Below are positions 8,552-18,137 of a stretch of 64,000 nucleotides of DNA, in pieces (positions within the stretch are counted from its first letter, which is position 1; each line of letters begins with the position of its first letter). This DNA comes from Pseudoalteromonas sp. SMS1 (GTDB taxonomy: Bacteria; Pseudomonadota; Gammaproteobacteria; Enterobacterales; Alteromonadaceae). The stretch lies in assembly GCF_021530565.1 (NCBI RefSeq), contig NZ_JAKGBI010000017.1:62001-126000 (forward strand), given 5' to 3'. The notes below the pieces were generated by a model. That model worked only from the letters and a program-made list of their open reading frames with translations. It searched no databases and had not been told where the DNA came from. A program made the position numbers and the translations under genes.

Positions 8552-11500
8552 ATGAACAACGACGATATTCTTGACGCACTGGCCGATGAATTAGACCTAG
8601 ACTTACTTGGTGAACTATTTGCTGAGCAACCAGAAACACACAGCGAGATCCCTCGTCATGCGGATAATTTTGGCCACTTGTCATTTCAGCAGCAACGATT
8701 ATGGTTGCAGCAACAGCTGACACCAGAGTCTATTTCCTACAATGTGCCCCGTGCTTACTACATTGAGACAGCGTTGGATTTAGCCAAGCTACAACAGGCC
8801 TTAAATGTATTAGTCCACACCCATCAGGCACTGGCGACACGTTTTAGCGATGACAATTCGCCAGTTCAGTACCTCGTCGACCATGCGCAAGTACCACTTA
8901 TTGAATTGGCACTACCAGAGGCACAGCAAGTAGAATCAGCCGTAGAGGCATTATCGTCAGATGTAGTGAAAAACTGGTTTGCCCAGCCTTTTGACTTATC
9001 TCATGCCCCACTAATGCGTGCGGCTTGGCTAGCATTTAATAAAGGTGGGATCCTGCTTCTAGACAACCATCACATCGCCAGTGATGGCTGGTCGGCAAAT
9101 TTGATTCTGCGTGACCTTGCTCGCGCCTACTTTGGTGAATATATTGCGCCAACGGCGCTAAGATATCTCGATTATGCCCAATGGCAACGAGGTGCGCTTG
9201 AGGCCGAAATGGGTCAAAAGGCCTGCGATTATTGGCGTGACTACGTCAATTTTGAGCCGCAACAACTCAATATACCGAAGGCGACACAAGAGGATGATGG
9301 CCGCTATGCCATTTTGGCAAAAACGCAGTTGCCGACTGAGGTAACCCAATCTTTGCGCGGAGTGTGCCAGCAATATAGCTTGACGCTGTCGTCGTTGGCG
9401 ATGGCACTATACCAAGTTGTTTTATCTCGCTTTAGTGATACACAGCAGTTTTTATTAGGGGTGCCAACTGCGGCGAGAAACCACCCAGATATTAGTGAAA
9501 TTGTCGGCTTTTTTGTGAACACACAGCTGTATAAAAATGAGGCTTTACCGGCGCGTTCATTAGTAGAGGCAGCACGCGCTGTACAGCAGCACACCTTGGC
9601 TGTAATTGATCATCAATTGGTGCCTTACGAATGGTTGGCAAGAGAGTTGGGGTGGCAGCAAACGGGAGAGCAAAGTCACTTCCAGGCCATGTACAATTTC
9701 TCAGAGTATCAACCAAGTAGCGATGGGCCGATGCCATTGCCGTTGACGCCGATCATTGTGGATCAATTCGAGGCCAAGTTTCCACTTTCATTGGAAGTGG
9801 TTGAGCAAGCCGATTCGATTTTGATTCAGTTTGAGGGCGACCCCAAGCACTATGAAGCAGAGGTACTAACCCATCTTCTAGAGAGTTTCTTAGTGTTGAC
9901 TGAGAAATTGGCAGCGCAACCAGAACAAGCAATGGGTAACGTCTCCTTGGCTGTACAGCAACCCCTCGCCTCCGTTGAGCCAATGGCACCTGCGCAGAAT
10001 TATCTAACCAGATTGACCGAGTGTTTTAGCGCACATGCCGAGCAAGTTGCGGTAATGGAGCCTCATGGTCACTCCCTGACTTATGGAGACTTGGATAAAC
10101 GCAGTGCGCAGTTAGCGCATTACTTGAATTCGCAAGGGTTACAGGCCGAGCAAACCGTGGCACTGATGTTTAGCCGAGGCGTTGACATGCTAGTGGCGAT
10201 GTTAGCGGTAATGCGTGCTGGGGGCACGTATGTGCCCGTTGATCCTAAGTTACCACAGTCACGCATAGACTATATTTTAGAGCACAGCGCGTCTTTGCTG
10301 GTGCTGCACAATACGCAAGTGGCGTTGACAGACAAGGTCGTGGCGATTAATACCGTGACACTTGCGCTAGATTCACAACCTGAGTCTGCGCCTGTCGTGA
10401 ATATTCACGGGGCGCAATTGGCGTATGTGATTTATACCTCAGGCTCCACAGGCAAACCAAAAGGGGTGGCGATTAGCCATGAAAATCTCAGTAACTTTTT
10501 AGCCGCGATGCAAAATAAATTCACTCTGCAATCGAGTGATAAAGTGCTGGCCCTGACCTCATTGTCATTTGATATCTCTGGCCTTGAATTACATCTGCCA
10601 CTTTATGCGGGCGCACAGGTGCTGGTTGCAGAACAGCAAAGTGATTTAAACGAATCAATATTGGCGGCAGTTTCTTTAATTCAAGCAACGCCGGCGGGTT
10701 GGCGGGCTCTAATGGCTGAAAACCTGATACAGCGTCCGGTACTTGGCCTGTGTGGCGGCGAAGCGCTGCCTGCGGAGCTTGCCGAGTCGCTGCTGGCCCA
10801 TGATGTGACGCTTTGGAATATGTATGGGCCGACTGAAACAACGATCTGGTCGTCCTGCCAGCGTGTGGTTGATGGTCAAATACACCTCGGGGAAACCGTT
10901 CGCGCTACCCAGTTTTATGTCTTGGATGATGCGTTCAATCCTGTACCAAATGGGGTTGCCGGCGAGCTATACATCGCCGGTGCCGGTCTGGCGCGAGGTT
11001 ATTTAAATCGTCCAGAACTCAGTGCTGAGCGCTTTGTGGCAAACCCCTTTTGCGATAACGGCAGTCGACTGTATCGCACCGGAGATTTGGTGAAATATAA
11101 TGTGCAAGGCCACTTGGAGTACCTTGGTCGTACCGATCACCAAGTGAAAATTCGCGGCTTTAGAATTGAATTGGGTGAAATTGAGGCGCAGCTGTATCAC
11201 CAATCGAATGTCACTGAGGCCGTGGTAATCGCTGAAGAACTACCAACCGGCACACGTTTGGTCGCGTATGTGGCAGGCAGCGACATTGAAAGTAGCACGC
11301 TGCAAACCCAGTTAGCGCAAGTACTTCCGCATTATATGGTGCCCAGTGTGATAGTGGTGCTCGAGGCATTGCCGCTGAATAACTCTGGTAAGATTGACCG
11401 TCATGCGCTACCTAAGGTACAAGACAGTCATCGTGAAGCCTTTGTCGCACCCGCTGACGAACAAGAGCAGCAATTAGCGGACATCTGGCAAACGGTCCTG

Positions 11501-14143
11501 AAGCAATCACCGATAGGGCGTGAAGATGACTTTTTTGCTCTTGGTGGCGACTCAATCATTGCATTGCAATTGGCCAGTCGCATCAGTGCGTCCTTAACGC
11601 TCAATTGCGCTGTTAAAGATATTTTTGATGCCCCCTCCGTGGCCGCTTTATCAGCACGATTAGCCTCGGCATCAGCCAATGTATTCCCGGTACTTGAGAA
11701 AGTAGACAGGCAACCTAGTTATGAGCTTGCTCCTGCACAGATGAGCTTGTGGTTGTCTGATCAGATGGTGCAAGAACAAGATAAACATGCCTTTAATATT
11801 TCAGGTGCCGTGACACTGCATGGCGACTTGGATATTGCCTTGTTGCAGCAGGCATTTTCACTGGTGGTTGCTCGTCATGCATCACTGCGTATGCGTTTTG
11901 AAGAGCATTTAGGCGAAGCCAGCATGCTTGTCGCTGATGAGGTTGAGTTTACGTTAGCCACCCATGACCTGTCACATCTTACGCAAACGCAGCGGAATGA
12001 GCACACGCAAACGTTACAAACAGAATTTGAAAATCAGCCGTTTAATTTAGCATCTGCGCCTCTACTACGTGCCATGGTGGTGAAACTCGCGGCGAGTGAG
12101 TTTCTATTGTCTGTCAGTATGCACCACATCATATCGGATGGTTGGTCGACGGGCGTGTTAATTGATGACTTAGGCAAGGCCTACCAAGCGCTGACAAGCC
12201 AACAGTCACCAAATTGGCAGCCACTAGAGATTGACTATGTTGATTATGCCCACTGGCAACAGGCTATGCAAAGCCAAGAAGCCGGTCAGTTGTTACGTGA
12301 TTATTGGCGCGACCACCTCGCGGCGGCCCCAACAAATAGCGCCTTGCCAAACCATTATCCTCGTCCGGCACAGTTAAGTAATGAAGGCGGTTTGGTGGTT
12401 GGGTCTTTTGATGCAGATCAAACCAAGCGTTTAAAAGCATTTGCCAGTGAGCAGCGTCTTTCTCTCAATGCACTGTTGCTTTCTGGGTACTTTTTGTTCT
12501 TGCATGCCATCAATGACAAGCCAGATGTGATTGTGGGCAGTGACTTTGCTGGGCGTGAAAATCCGGCACTTGAAGCACTCATTGGTTTCTTTGTGCGGGT
12601 CTTGCCACAGCGAAGTAAGCTCGAAGAAGAATCTTTAGTTATTGATTTTATTAAGAAAACTCAAGACTTGTCACTGCAAGTAATGGCCCATCAAGCCTTG
12701 GGACTTGAGTCTCTCACTGAGTTGGTCGAGACACCGCGCATGAACAATATTCAGCCCCTGGTGCAGCAATTGTTTGTGATGCAAAACACGCCACAGCAAC
12801 AGTGGCCAATGGCCGAAATTAGCCTAACACCGGTGGAGAGTTTAAGTACGATTAGCAGTAAATTTGATAGCGCGCTCTTCGTCATTGAGGCGGATGAGTT
12901 GCAATGCCAGTGGGTGTTTAGAAAACAGCTTTATAACCCAGAGATTATGCAGCAATGGTTGGGGCGTTGGCAGCAATGCGTGTTGCAACTCATAGAGATG
13001 AGCGAACAGCCTGTTCGCAATGTAATTTCGCCAATGATTCAGGAATTTAAAACTATGCAAAAAGCAGCCCGAGGAAATTCATTTTCAGGATTAAAAAAAG
13101 GTCTTAAAAAACGTGCAAAGGCACCAGCTGCACCGATAAAAACATACTTTTTACCCGAGACTGAGCAGTTTCCAATTCTCGTAGAGCCGACGTCCCCCGA
13201 TCTTGACCCAATCAACTGGGCAAGCAATAACCGCGATGTGATAGACGGTTATTTACAACAATACGGTGGGATCATTTTTAGAAATTTCGCGCTTCAGTCG
13301 CCGCAAGAATTTGAGTCTTTTGCTGATGCCATTCAGCCGGGCCTCTATGGCCAATATGGCGACTTACCGAAAAAGGAAGGTGGTAAAAAAACCTATAAGT
13401 CGACACCTTATCCAGAGCGTCAGATGATCCTGTATCACAATGAAAGTTCCCATTTAGGTAAATGGCCACGCAAGCAGTGGTTCTTCTGTGAACTGCCTTC
13501 GAAGGTCGGTGGTGCAACGCCAATTGTGGATTGTCGTCGTATGCTCAAAGAGCTACCTGAAGAGCTGGTGGCAAAAATCAAAGAAAAAGAGCTGTTATAC
13601 GTGCGTAATTTTATTCCAAACCTAGATGTGGCTTGGCAAGATTTTTATAAAACCGACGACAAAGCTGAGGTAGAAGCTCGTCTAACGGCAAGCAACACCG
13701 AGTTCCGTTGGTTGGACAATGGTGGCTTGCAAACACGCACTAAAACGCATGGTGTGATCAAACACCACTTAAGTGGTGAGGAATCTTTCTTTAATCAAGT
13801 GCAACTGCACCATGAGTCTTGTTTAGAGGCAAGTGTACGCGATGATCTTATCGAGATGGTTGGTCACGAATATTTGCCGCGCAACGTATTCTTTGGTGAT
13901 GGGACGCCAATTAGTTACGAAGAAATGACGATCATTGGTGAAGCATATGAGCGCTGTGCGGTGAGATTTGATTGGCAAAAGGGCGATGTGGTGATGCTAG
14001 ATAACATGCTGGCTGCCCATGCCCGTGACCCATATGAAGAACCACGTAAAATTGTGGTGGCTATGGGGGACATGGTATCTCAAGCGCAATTATCTGCGGC
14101 GAATGCTGAGCAGGCGAAAGCCAATCAGGAGTGTTTAGCATGA
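8552..14143 (+). CDS. altH: NRPS C-A(Gly)-PCP-C fused to aspartyl beta-hydroxylase (AltH-like)
   Basis: An 1863-residue protein. C domain (about 45-475, HHIASDGW at His173-174); A domain with code read as DILQLGMIWK, one residue from the Gly code DILQLGLIWK; PCP (LGGDS, Ser1001); second C domain (HHIISDGW, His1191-1192); basic linker (GLKKGLKKRAK, about 1510-1523); and a TauD/SyrP-like Fe(II)/2-oxoglutarate oxygenase (about 1530-1850) with metal ligands HNE (His1629, Glu1631) and His1823. The oxygenase sits behind a Gly module, but its family hydroxylates carrier-bound Asp, so it must act in trans on the Asp modules either side. Published work assigns the L-threo beta-hydroxyaspartates of alterobactin to a hydroxylase domain fused to the NRPS AltH. 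The architecture and neighbours match; the symbol rests on that match. The stop overlaps the next gene's ATG. Confidence 0.92.
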   Translation: MNNDDILDALADELDLDLLGELFAEQPETHSEIPRHADNFGHLSFQQQRLWLQQQLTPESISYNVPRAYYIETALDLAKLQQALNVLVHTHQALATRFSDDNSPVQYLVDHAQVPLIELALPEAQQVESAVEALSSDVVKNWFAQPFDLSHAPLMRAAWLAFNKGGILLLDNHHIASDGWSANLILRDLARAYFGEYIAPTALRYLDYAQWQRGALEAEMGQKACDYWRDYVNFEPQQLNIPKATQEDDGRYAILAKTQLPTEVTQSLRGVCQQYSLTLSSLAMALYQVVLSRFSDTQQFLLGVPTAARNHPDISEIVGFFVNTQLYKNEALPARSLVEAARAVQQHTLAVIDHQLVPYEWLARELGWQQTGEQSHFQAMYNFSEYQPSSDGPMPLPLTPIIVDQFEAKFPLSLEVVEQADSILIQFEGDPKHYEAEVLTHLLESFLVLTEKLAAQPEQAMGNVSLAVQQPLASVEPMAPAQNYLTRLTECFSAHAEQVAVMEPHGHSLTYGDLDKRSAQLAHYLNSQGLQAEQTVALMFSRGVDMLVAMLAVMRAGGTYVPVDPKLPQSRIDYILEHSASLLVLHNTQVALTDKVVAINTVTLALDSQPESAPVVNIHGAQLAYVIYTSGSTGKPKGVAISHENLSNFLAAMQNKFTLQSSDKVLALTSLSFDISGLELHLPLYAGAQVLVAEQQSDLNESILAAVSLIQATPAGWRALMAENLIQRPVLGLCGGEALPAELAESLLAHDVTLWNMYGPTETTIWSSCQRVVDGQIHLGETVRATQFYVLDDAFNPVPNGVAGELYIAGAGLARGYLNRPELSAERFVANPFCDNGSRLYRTGDLVKYNVQGHLEYLGRTDHQVKIRGFRIELGEIEAQLYHQSNVTEAVVIAEELPTGTRLVAYVAGSDIESSTLQTQLAQVLPHYMVPSVIVVLEALPLNNSGKIDRHALPKVQDSHREAFVAPADEQEQQLADIWQTVLKQSPIGREDDFFALGGDSIIALQLASRISASLTLNCAVKDIFDAPSVAALSARLASASANVFPVLEKVDRQPSYELAPAQMSLWLSDQMVQEQDKHAFNISGAVTLHGDLDIALLQQAFSLVVARHASLRMRFEEHLGEASMLVADEVEFTLATHDLSHLTQTQRNEHTQTLQTEFENQPFNLASAPLLRAMVVKLAASEFLLSVSMHHIISDGWSTGVLIDDLGKAYQALTSQQSPNWQPLEIDYVDYAHWQQAMQSQEAGQLLRDYWRDHLAAAPTNSALPNHYPRPAQLSNEGGLVVGSFDADQTKRLKAFASEQRLSLNALLLSGYFLFLHAINDKPDVIVGSDFAGRENPALEALIGFFVRVLPQRSKLEEESLVIDFIKKTQDLSLQVMAHQALGLESLTELVETPRMNNIQPLVQQLFVMQNTPQQQWPMAEISLTPVESLSTISSKFDSALFVIEADELQCQWVFRKQLYNPEIMQQWLGRWQQCVLQLIEMSEQPVRNVISPMIQEFKTMQKAARGNSFSGLKKGLKKRAKAPAAPIKTYFLPETEQFPILVEPTSPDLDPINWASNNRDVIDGYLQQYGGIIFRNFALQSPQEFESFADAIQPGLYGQYGDLPKKEGGKKTYKSTPYPERQMILYHNESSHLGKWPRKQWFFCELPSKVGGATPIVDCRRMLKELPEELVAKIKEKELLYVRNFIPNLDVAWQDFYKTDDKAEVEARLTASNTEFRWLDNGGLQTRTKTHGVIKHHLSGEESFFNQVQLHHESCLEASVRDDLIEMVGHEYLPRNVFFGDGTPISYEEMTIIGEAYERCAVRFDWQKGDVVMLDNMLAAHARDPYEEPRKIVVAMGDMVSQAQLSAANAEQAKANQECLA

Positions 14144-17100
14144 TCGCTGAATACATTGAAGAATATCAGCAAGGGGTTGTACTGACGGCCAATCAGCAGT
14201 GTTTCACTGCTGATATTAACGCGTCACTACCACTTGTGCAGTTGCTGGTACCTTGTTCTGCGACGTATCAGCGTGTGCAAAGTTATGCTGACGAATTGGT
14301 GCTATCTCATATCAGTCTCGCTTCAAACTATCAACAAATCGCGGGCTTTAAAGGTTTGCGTGCTCTGCCGAGTGAAAGCGCAAAAATTGCGGTGGATAGC
14401 ATTGAGTGGCCGCAATCGGGGATACCGAGTCTCGCTCAGTTGGCGTTATTATCTCCTGTGGATTTGGCACCGCAAAGTGGCTGCAACTTGCAGCTCACGT
14501 ATGTGCAAACGAGCGAACAAAGCTTGCTGGCATTACGTGGTTTTGCAGGCGCTGTAGATTTGCCTTCCCTTGAGCTCATCGCGGCGATTATTAATGGCCA
14601 GCCAGATGATGAAGAAGCGCTTCAATTCCCAGATTTTGTTGCTTGGCAACAAGAGATGCAAAGTGAAGATGAAGGCTTGGCTGGACAAGCATTTTGGCAA
14701 AATTACTTGAGTGGTGATGTACCCTCCGCATTACAGCTGCCTTATAACATGGGGGCTGTCAGTGAAGGTGAACGCAGTGTTAGTCAAATACAGCACTCGG
14801 TCAACGCCAGTGTGTGGCAAGGGGTGAGCAGCTACGCCGAGACATTAGGTGTATCTGCGTCAAACCTGACGCAATACGCTTGGTGGTGGTTGATGGCGCG
14901 TTTGGCAACCACACCACGCTTTGTAACGGCGTTACACTACGATCCTCGTCAAGAAGATGAGGCGTTTGAGGGGGCCATTGGTCGCTACGCACAAGCATTG
15001 CCATTAATCGTTGAATATCAGCCTGAGCAGTCGCTAGAGAAATGGTTGAGCGATTTGAATGAACAGTGTGAGAACCACCGTCAATATGCACTGAGTGCGA
15101 ACGAATCGCAATTGAATGCCGCATTGAGTGCAACAGATTATGTGCTGCCACTGCACGAATCTCAACCTGGCTGGCATACAGGACACAGTCAGCAATTAAC
15201 GATTGCGATTTCTCAAAATGGCACGCTGACTTTAAGTTATGCTCAAGGCTGTTATTCCACAGCCGCGGTGACAAGCTTGCTGGCGCAATTGGAGCAAGTC
15301 CTCCATGTTATTGCCACGGGTAATGCTCAGCTCCCGTCTGCTGATATCAGTATTCTGAGTGACAGTCATAAATCTCAGTTGTTCGCTATGAATGGCACAG
15401 AACTGAGTGAGCAATTAGAGAGTGTGGTGCAGCGCGTGTATGGCTTTGCTCAGACTCAGCCAACTCATTCAGCATTGACAGACGAAATAGGCTCACTGAA
15501 TTATGCAGCACTTTGGCAGCGAGTCGAGGAAGTAGCCAAAGGCTTATTGGCAGAGCAACCCGCGTCTTTGCAACCTGTTTTATTACTGCTTCCAAGAAGC
15601 ACAGAGTTAATCGTTGCGATGCTGGCGAGCATGCGTGCAGGCTTTGGCTTTGTGCCTTTAGATCCCAGTTGGCCTCAGGCACGCATTGATAAAGTATTGG
15701 CGCAGTTTGATAATGCGGTGGTGATTGCTGCATCGACTGACTTGGGTGTCACGTTGGACGCATTGCAATCAGACCGTGATGTTGCGTTACCGGCACTTGA
15801 ATCGATAGCAAGCAATTTGGCGTATACTATTTTTACGTCGGGTTCTACTGGCACTCCTAAAGGTGTTCGTATTGGTCAGCAGCAATTAAGTGCCTATTGT
15901 CATGCGTCGAGTGAAGCGTTGAATTTAGCGGCGCAGCAAAACTTTGCCCTAACCGCAACCGTGGCCGCCGACTTGGGTTATACCTGCTTGTTTAATGCCT
16001 TGTATTTGGGTAAGCAGCTATGTATTGCCAATGAGCAACAAAGCATGGACAGCGCGGCATTTACGGCCTTTTTACAGCAACACCAGATTGATTGTATCAA
16101 GATTGTCCCTTCTCATTTACAGGCGCTTTGCGATCTAAAAGCACTGCCTTACTTCCCGCAAAAGATAATTCTTGGCGGTGAAGCGTGTCCAAATACGTTT
16201 TTACGCTCGCTACAACAGTGGGCGCCTCACAGTGAGATTTATAATCACTATGGACCCAGTGAAGCCACTGTCGGTGTAATGTGCCATCGCTATCAGGTAG
16301 GTGATGGTGGCGTGGCGAAGTTGAGTCAAGTATTTACGGGTACTCAAACTTACATCTTGAGTCACACTGGGCAGGTGTGCAGTTATGGTGAAGTGGGTGA
16401 ATTGTATATTGCGGGAGCACAGCTAAGTGAAGGTTATCTGGCTCAACCACAACACCCGGCATTTACAACACATGATGAATTGAATCAGCGCGTATATGCC
16501 ACGGGTGATCTCGCGCGTTATATGCCAGACAATTCAGTGATGATTTTGGGGCGTAAAGATGATCAAGTTAAAGTACGCGGCTTTAGAGTTGAACTGGGTG
16601 AAGTGGCTAATAGCGTAGAGCAAGTTGCGGGCATCGAACATTGCTTGGTGATTGCCGATAAAGTCGATGGTCAGGTCACTTTGCAAGCTTATATTGTCGC
16701 TAACCAGTTTGCTGAGGGCGCACTCGATAGTGAGGCGACAGCAACGCTGCAAGTTGCCTTATCACAAAAGCTGCCCGAGGCGATGGTGCCGTCGGCATTT
16801 ATGGTGGTGGCGCAGTGGCCGCGCTTGGGGAATGGCAAAGTTGACCGCAAGGCACTGCCTTCGTTTACAACCCAAGCCGTGGCGTATGAAGCGCCACAGG
16901 GTGATTTAGAGAGACGTTTGGCTACCATATTCGCAGAAGTCTTGGAGCTTTCGCAGGTAAGTCGAAGTGCCTCTTTCTTCCAGTTGGGTGGGCATTCTAT
17001 TTCAGCGATTAAGTTGGTGAAACGCTGGGCGGACCGAGAAGCGGCACCATTACATTTTGATTTGGGCGTCCTATTCCAAGCACCCAGTGTGGCACAACTG

Positions 17101-17943
17101 GCGAAGGCTTTAACGAGCGGCGAGGCACAGGCAATTACACCATTGAATACACACAAAGCAGGTAACCGTCAGGTGATTTGTTTTCATGATGGCTTGGGAC
17201 TTACTTTGAGTTACCGCGAATTGGCTGAGCAACTTGAAGCGAAAGTAAATTTGTTCGCCTTAGTACCCAGTAAAGTGGATCTTGAAGCGGCCGATTTTGA
17301 CCAACTTGCAGCGCGCTATGCGGAAAAAATTACCGCGCAGTTTAGCGGTGAAAGTATTGAGCTATTGGGCTTTTCTATGGGCGGGCTTTTGGCGGCAAAA
17401 GTGGCGGTATTACTCGCAGCCACAGGTCAATCTGTGACGCATTTGTACTTGGCAGACTCTTGGATCCCCGCTGCCCAGCCACGTGTTGTGACGCAATTTG
17501 AAGCAGTGCATGAGTTCTTAACTTTGGTGGTTGATAATGGTGGTTCGGCTTGGTCAAGCCGAATTGATGCGCACTTCAAGCCTTTGTTGGAAAGTGCTGA
17601 ACTTGAAGTCAATGCACTCACTGCGCAGTTAACGGCATTTTGGCAAGCCGAAAGTGCTCAGTTACCGCTGCCCTACAGTGCCATCGATGCGGCTCAATTG
17701 GCTGAGACGTTTGCGCATAGCGAGCGGCTTAAGGCACAGCGGGAAAGCGGCTGTACGTTACCCAGCTTACCGACAGGGCTAACTACCCAGGTATGGTGGT
17801 CTAGTGAGCGTCTGGCCAGTGACATTGCGTCTTATCGCAGCCATCTATCTTCAAACGGCGCGCAGTTAACCGAGCAACAGTTGGCCTGCCACCATCAACA
17901 TGTGGTGCGTCACGCGCAGTTGGTTAAAGCGGTAATGCAGTAG
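14140..17943 (+). CDS. Terminal NRPS module: interface-type C domain-A(Asp)-PCP-thioesterase
   Basis: A 1267-residue protein. The start at ATG 14140 overlaps the altH stop (ATGA) and has AGGAG 8 bases upstream, which is better than the upstream GTG at 14131. Residues about 1-420 are a degenerate condensation-like domain without HHxxxDG (Gly134-Phe135 occupy the HH positions). The A domain (about 425-905; SGSTGTPKG, NHYGPSE, YATGDL) has a code read as DLTKIGHVGK, an Asp code. The PCP is LGGHS with Ser953. The last 250 residues are a type I thioesterase (nucleophile Ser1079 in GFSMGG; His candidates near the C-terminus), which would release the finished chain, by cyclisation if the product is alterobactin-like. 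The first three domains parallel the 5346-8483 protein closely, so the two Asp proteins are paralogues and this one has gained or kept the thioesterase. Confidence 0.94.
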   Translation: MIAEYIEEYQQGVVLTANQQCFTADINASLPLVQLLVPCSATYQRVQSYADELVLSHISLASNYQQIAGFKGLRALPSESAKIAVDSIEWPQSGIPSLAQLALLSPVDLAPQSGCNLQLTYVQTSEQSLLALRGFAGAVDLPSLELIAAIINGQPDDEEALQFPDFVAWQQEMQSEDEGLAGQAFWQNYLSGDVPSALQLPYNMGAVSEGERSVSQIQHSVNASVWQGVSSYAETLGVSASNLTQYAWWWLMARLATTPRFVTALHYDPRQEDEAFEGAIGRYAQALPLIVEYQPEQSLEKWLSDLNEQCENHRQYALSANESQLNAALSATDYVLPLHESQPGWHTGHSQQLTIAISQNGTLTLSYAQGCYSTAAVTSLLAQLEQVLHVIATGNAQLPSADISILSDSHKSQLFAMNGTELSEQLESVVQRVYGFAQTQPTHSALTDEIGSLNYAALWQRVEEVAKGLLAEQPASLQPVLLLLPRSTELIVAMLASMRAGFGFVPLDPSWPQARIDKVLAQFDNAVVIAASTDLGVTLDALQSDRDVALPALESIASNLAYTIFTSGSTGTPKGVRIGQQQLSAYCHASSEALNLAAQQNFALTATVAADLGYTCLFNALYLGKQLCIANEQQSMDSAAFTAFLQQHQIDCIKIVPSHLQALCDLKALPYFPQKIILGGEACPNTFLRSLQQWAPHSEIYNHYGPSEATVGVMCHRYQVGDGGVAKLSQVFTGTQTYILSHTGQVCSYGEVGELYIAGAQLSEGYLAQPQHPAFTTHDELNQRVYATGDLARYMPDNSVMILGRKDDQVKVRGFRVELGEVANSVEQVAGIEHCLVIADKVDGQVTLQAYIVANQFAEGALDSEATATLQVALSQKLPEAMVPSAFMVVAQWPRLGNGKVDRKALPSFTTQAVAYEAPQGDLERRLATIFAEVLELSQVSRSASFFQLGGHSISAIKLVKRWADREAAPLHFDLGVLFQAPSVAQLAKALTSGEAQAITPLNTHKAGNRQVICFHDGLGLTLSYRELAEQLEAKVNLFALVPSKVDLEAADFDQLAARYAEKITAQFSGESIELLGFSMGGLLAAKVAVLLAATGQSVTHLYLADSWIPAAQPRVVTQFEAVHEFLTLVVDNGGSAWSSRIDAHFKPLLESAELEVNALTAQLTAFWQAESAQLPLPYSAIDAAQLAETFAHSERLKAQRESGCTLPSLPTGLTTQVWWSSERLASDIASYRSHLSSNGAQLTEQQLACHHQHVVRHAQLVKAVMQ

Positions 17944-17990
17944 GCACATGACTGGGTCGAATTGAGGGCCCTGGCAATAAAAAATAAATA

Positions 17991-18020
17991 GGGGCGTTGG
18001 GTAACTAACGCCCCATTTTC
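17991..18020 (+). terminator. Terminator after the NRPS genes
   Basis: GGGGCGTT (17991-17998) pairs with AACGCCCC (18007-18014), loop of 8 bases, followed by ATTTTC. It separates the NRPS genes from the uptake genes. Confidence 0.7.
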
Positions 18021-18137
18021 TGTTGTTTATCTTATTTGTTTAAATTTTCTTAAACTTGTTTCGTCGTTGCCAAAGTGGTGCATTTTTGGCGGCCTCATCG
18101 TTTCACTCGAGGTCGTAAAATAAACAGGAAGGAGTTT

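Noticed and set aside
14801..15274. 157-codon minus-strand ORF within the terminal NRPS
   Set aside because: Antisense shadow of an NRPS coding frame; no motif.
16689..17156. 155-codon minus-strand ORF within the terminal NRPS
   Set aside because: Antisense shadow across the A and PCP domains; low-quality composition.
5346..17943. Frameshifts as the cause of the missing HHxxxDG in the two Asp proteins
   Set aside because: Both reading frames continue intact for thousands of bases with all later A, PCP and TE motifs in frame, so the motif loss is genuine sequence divergence.
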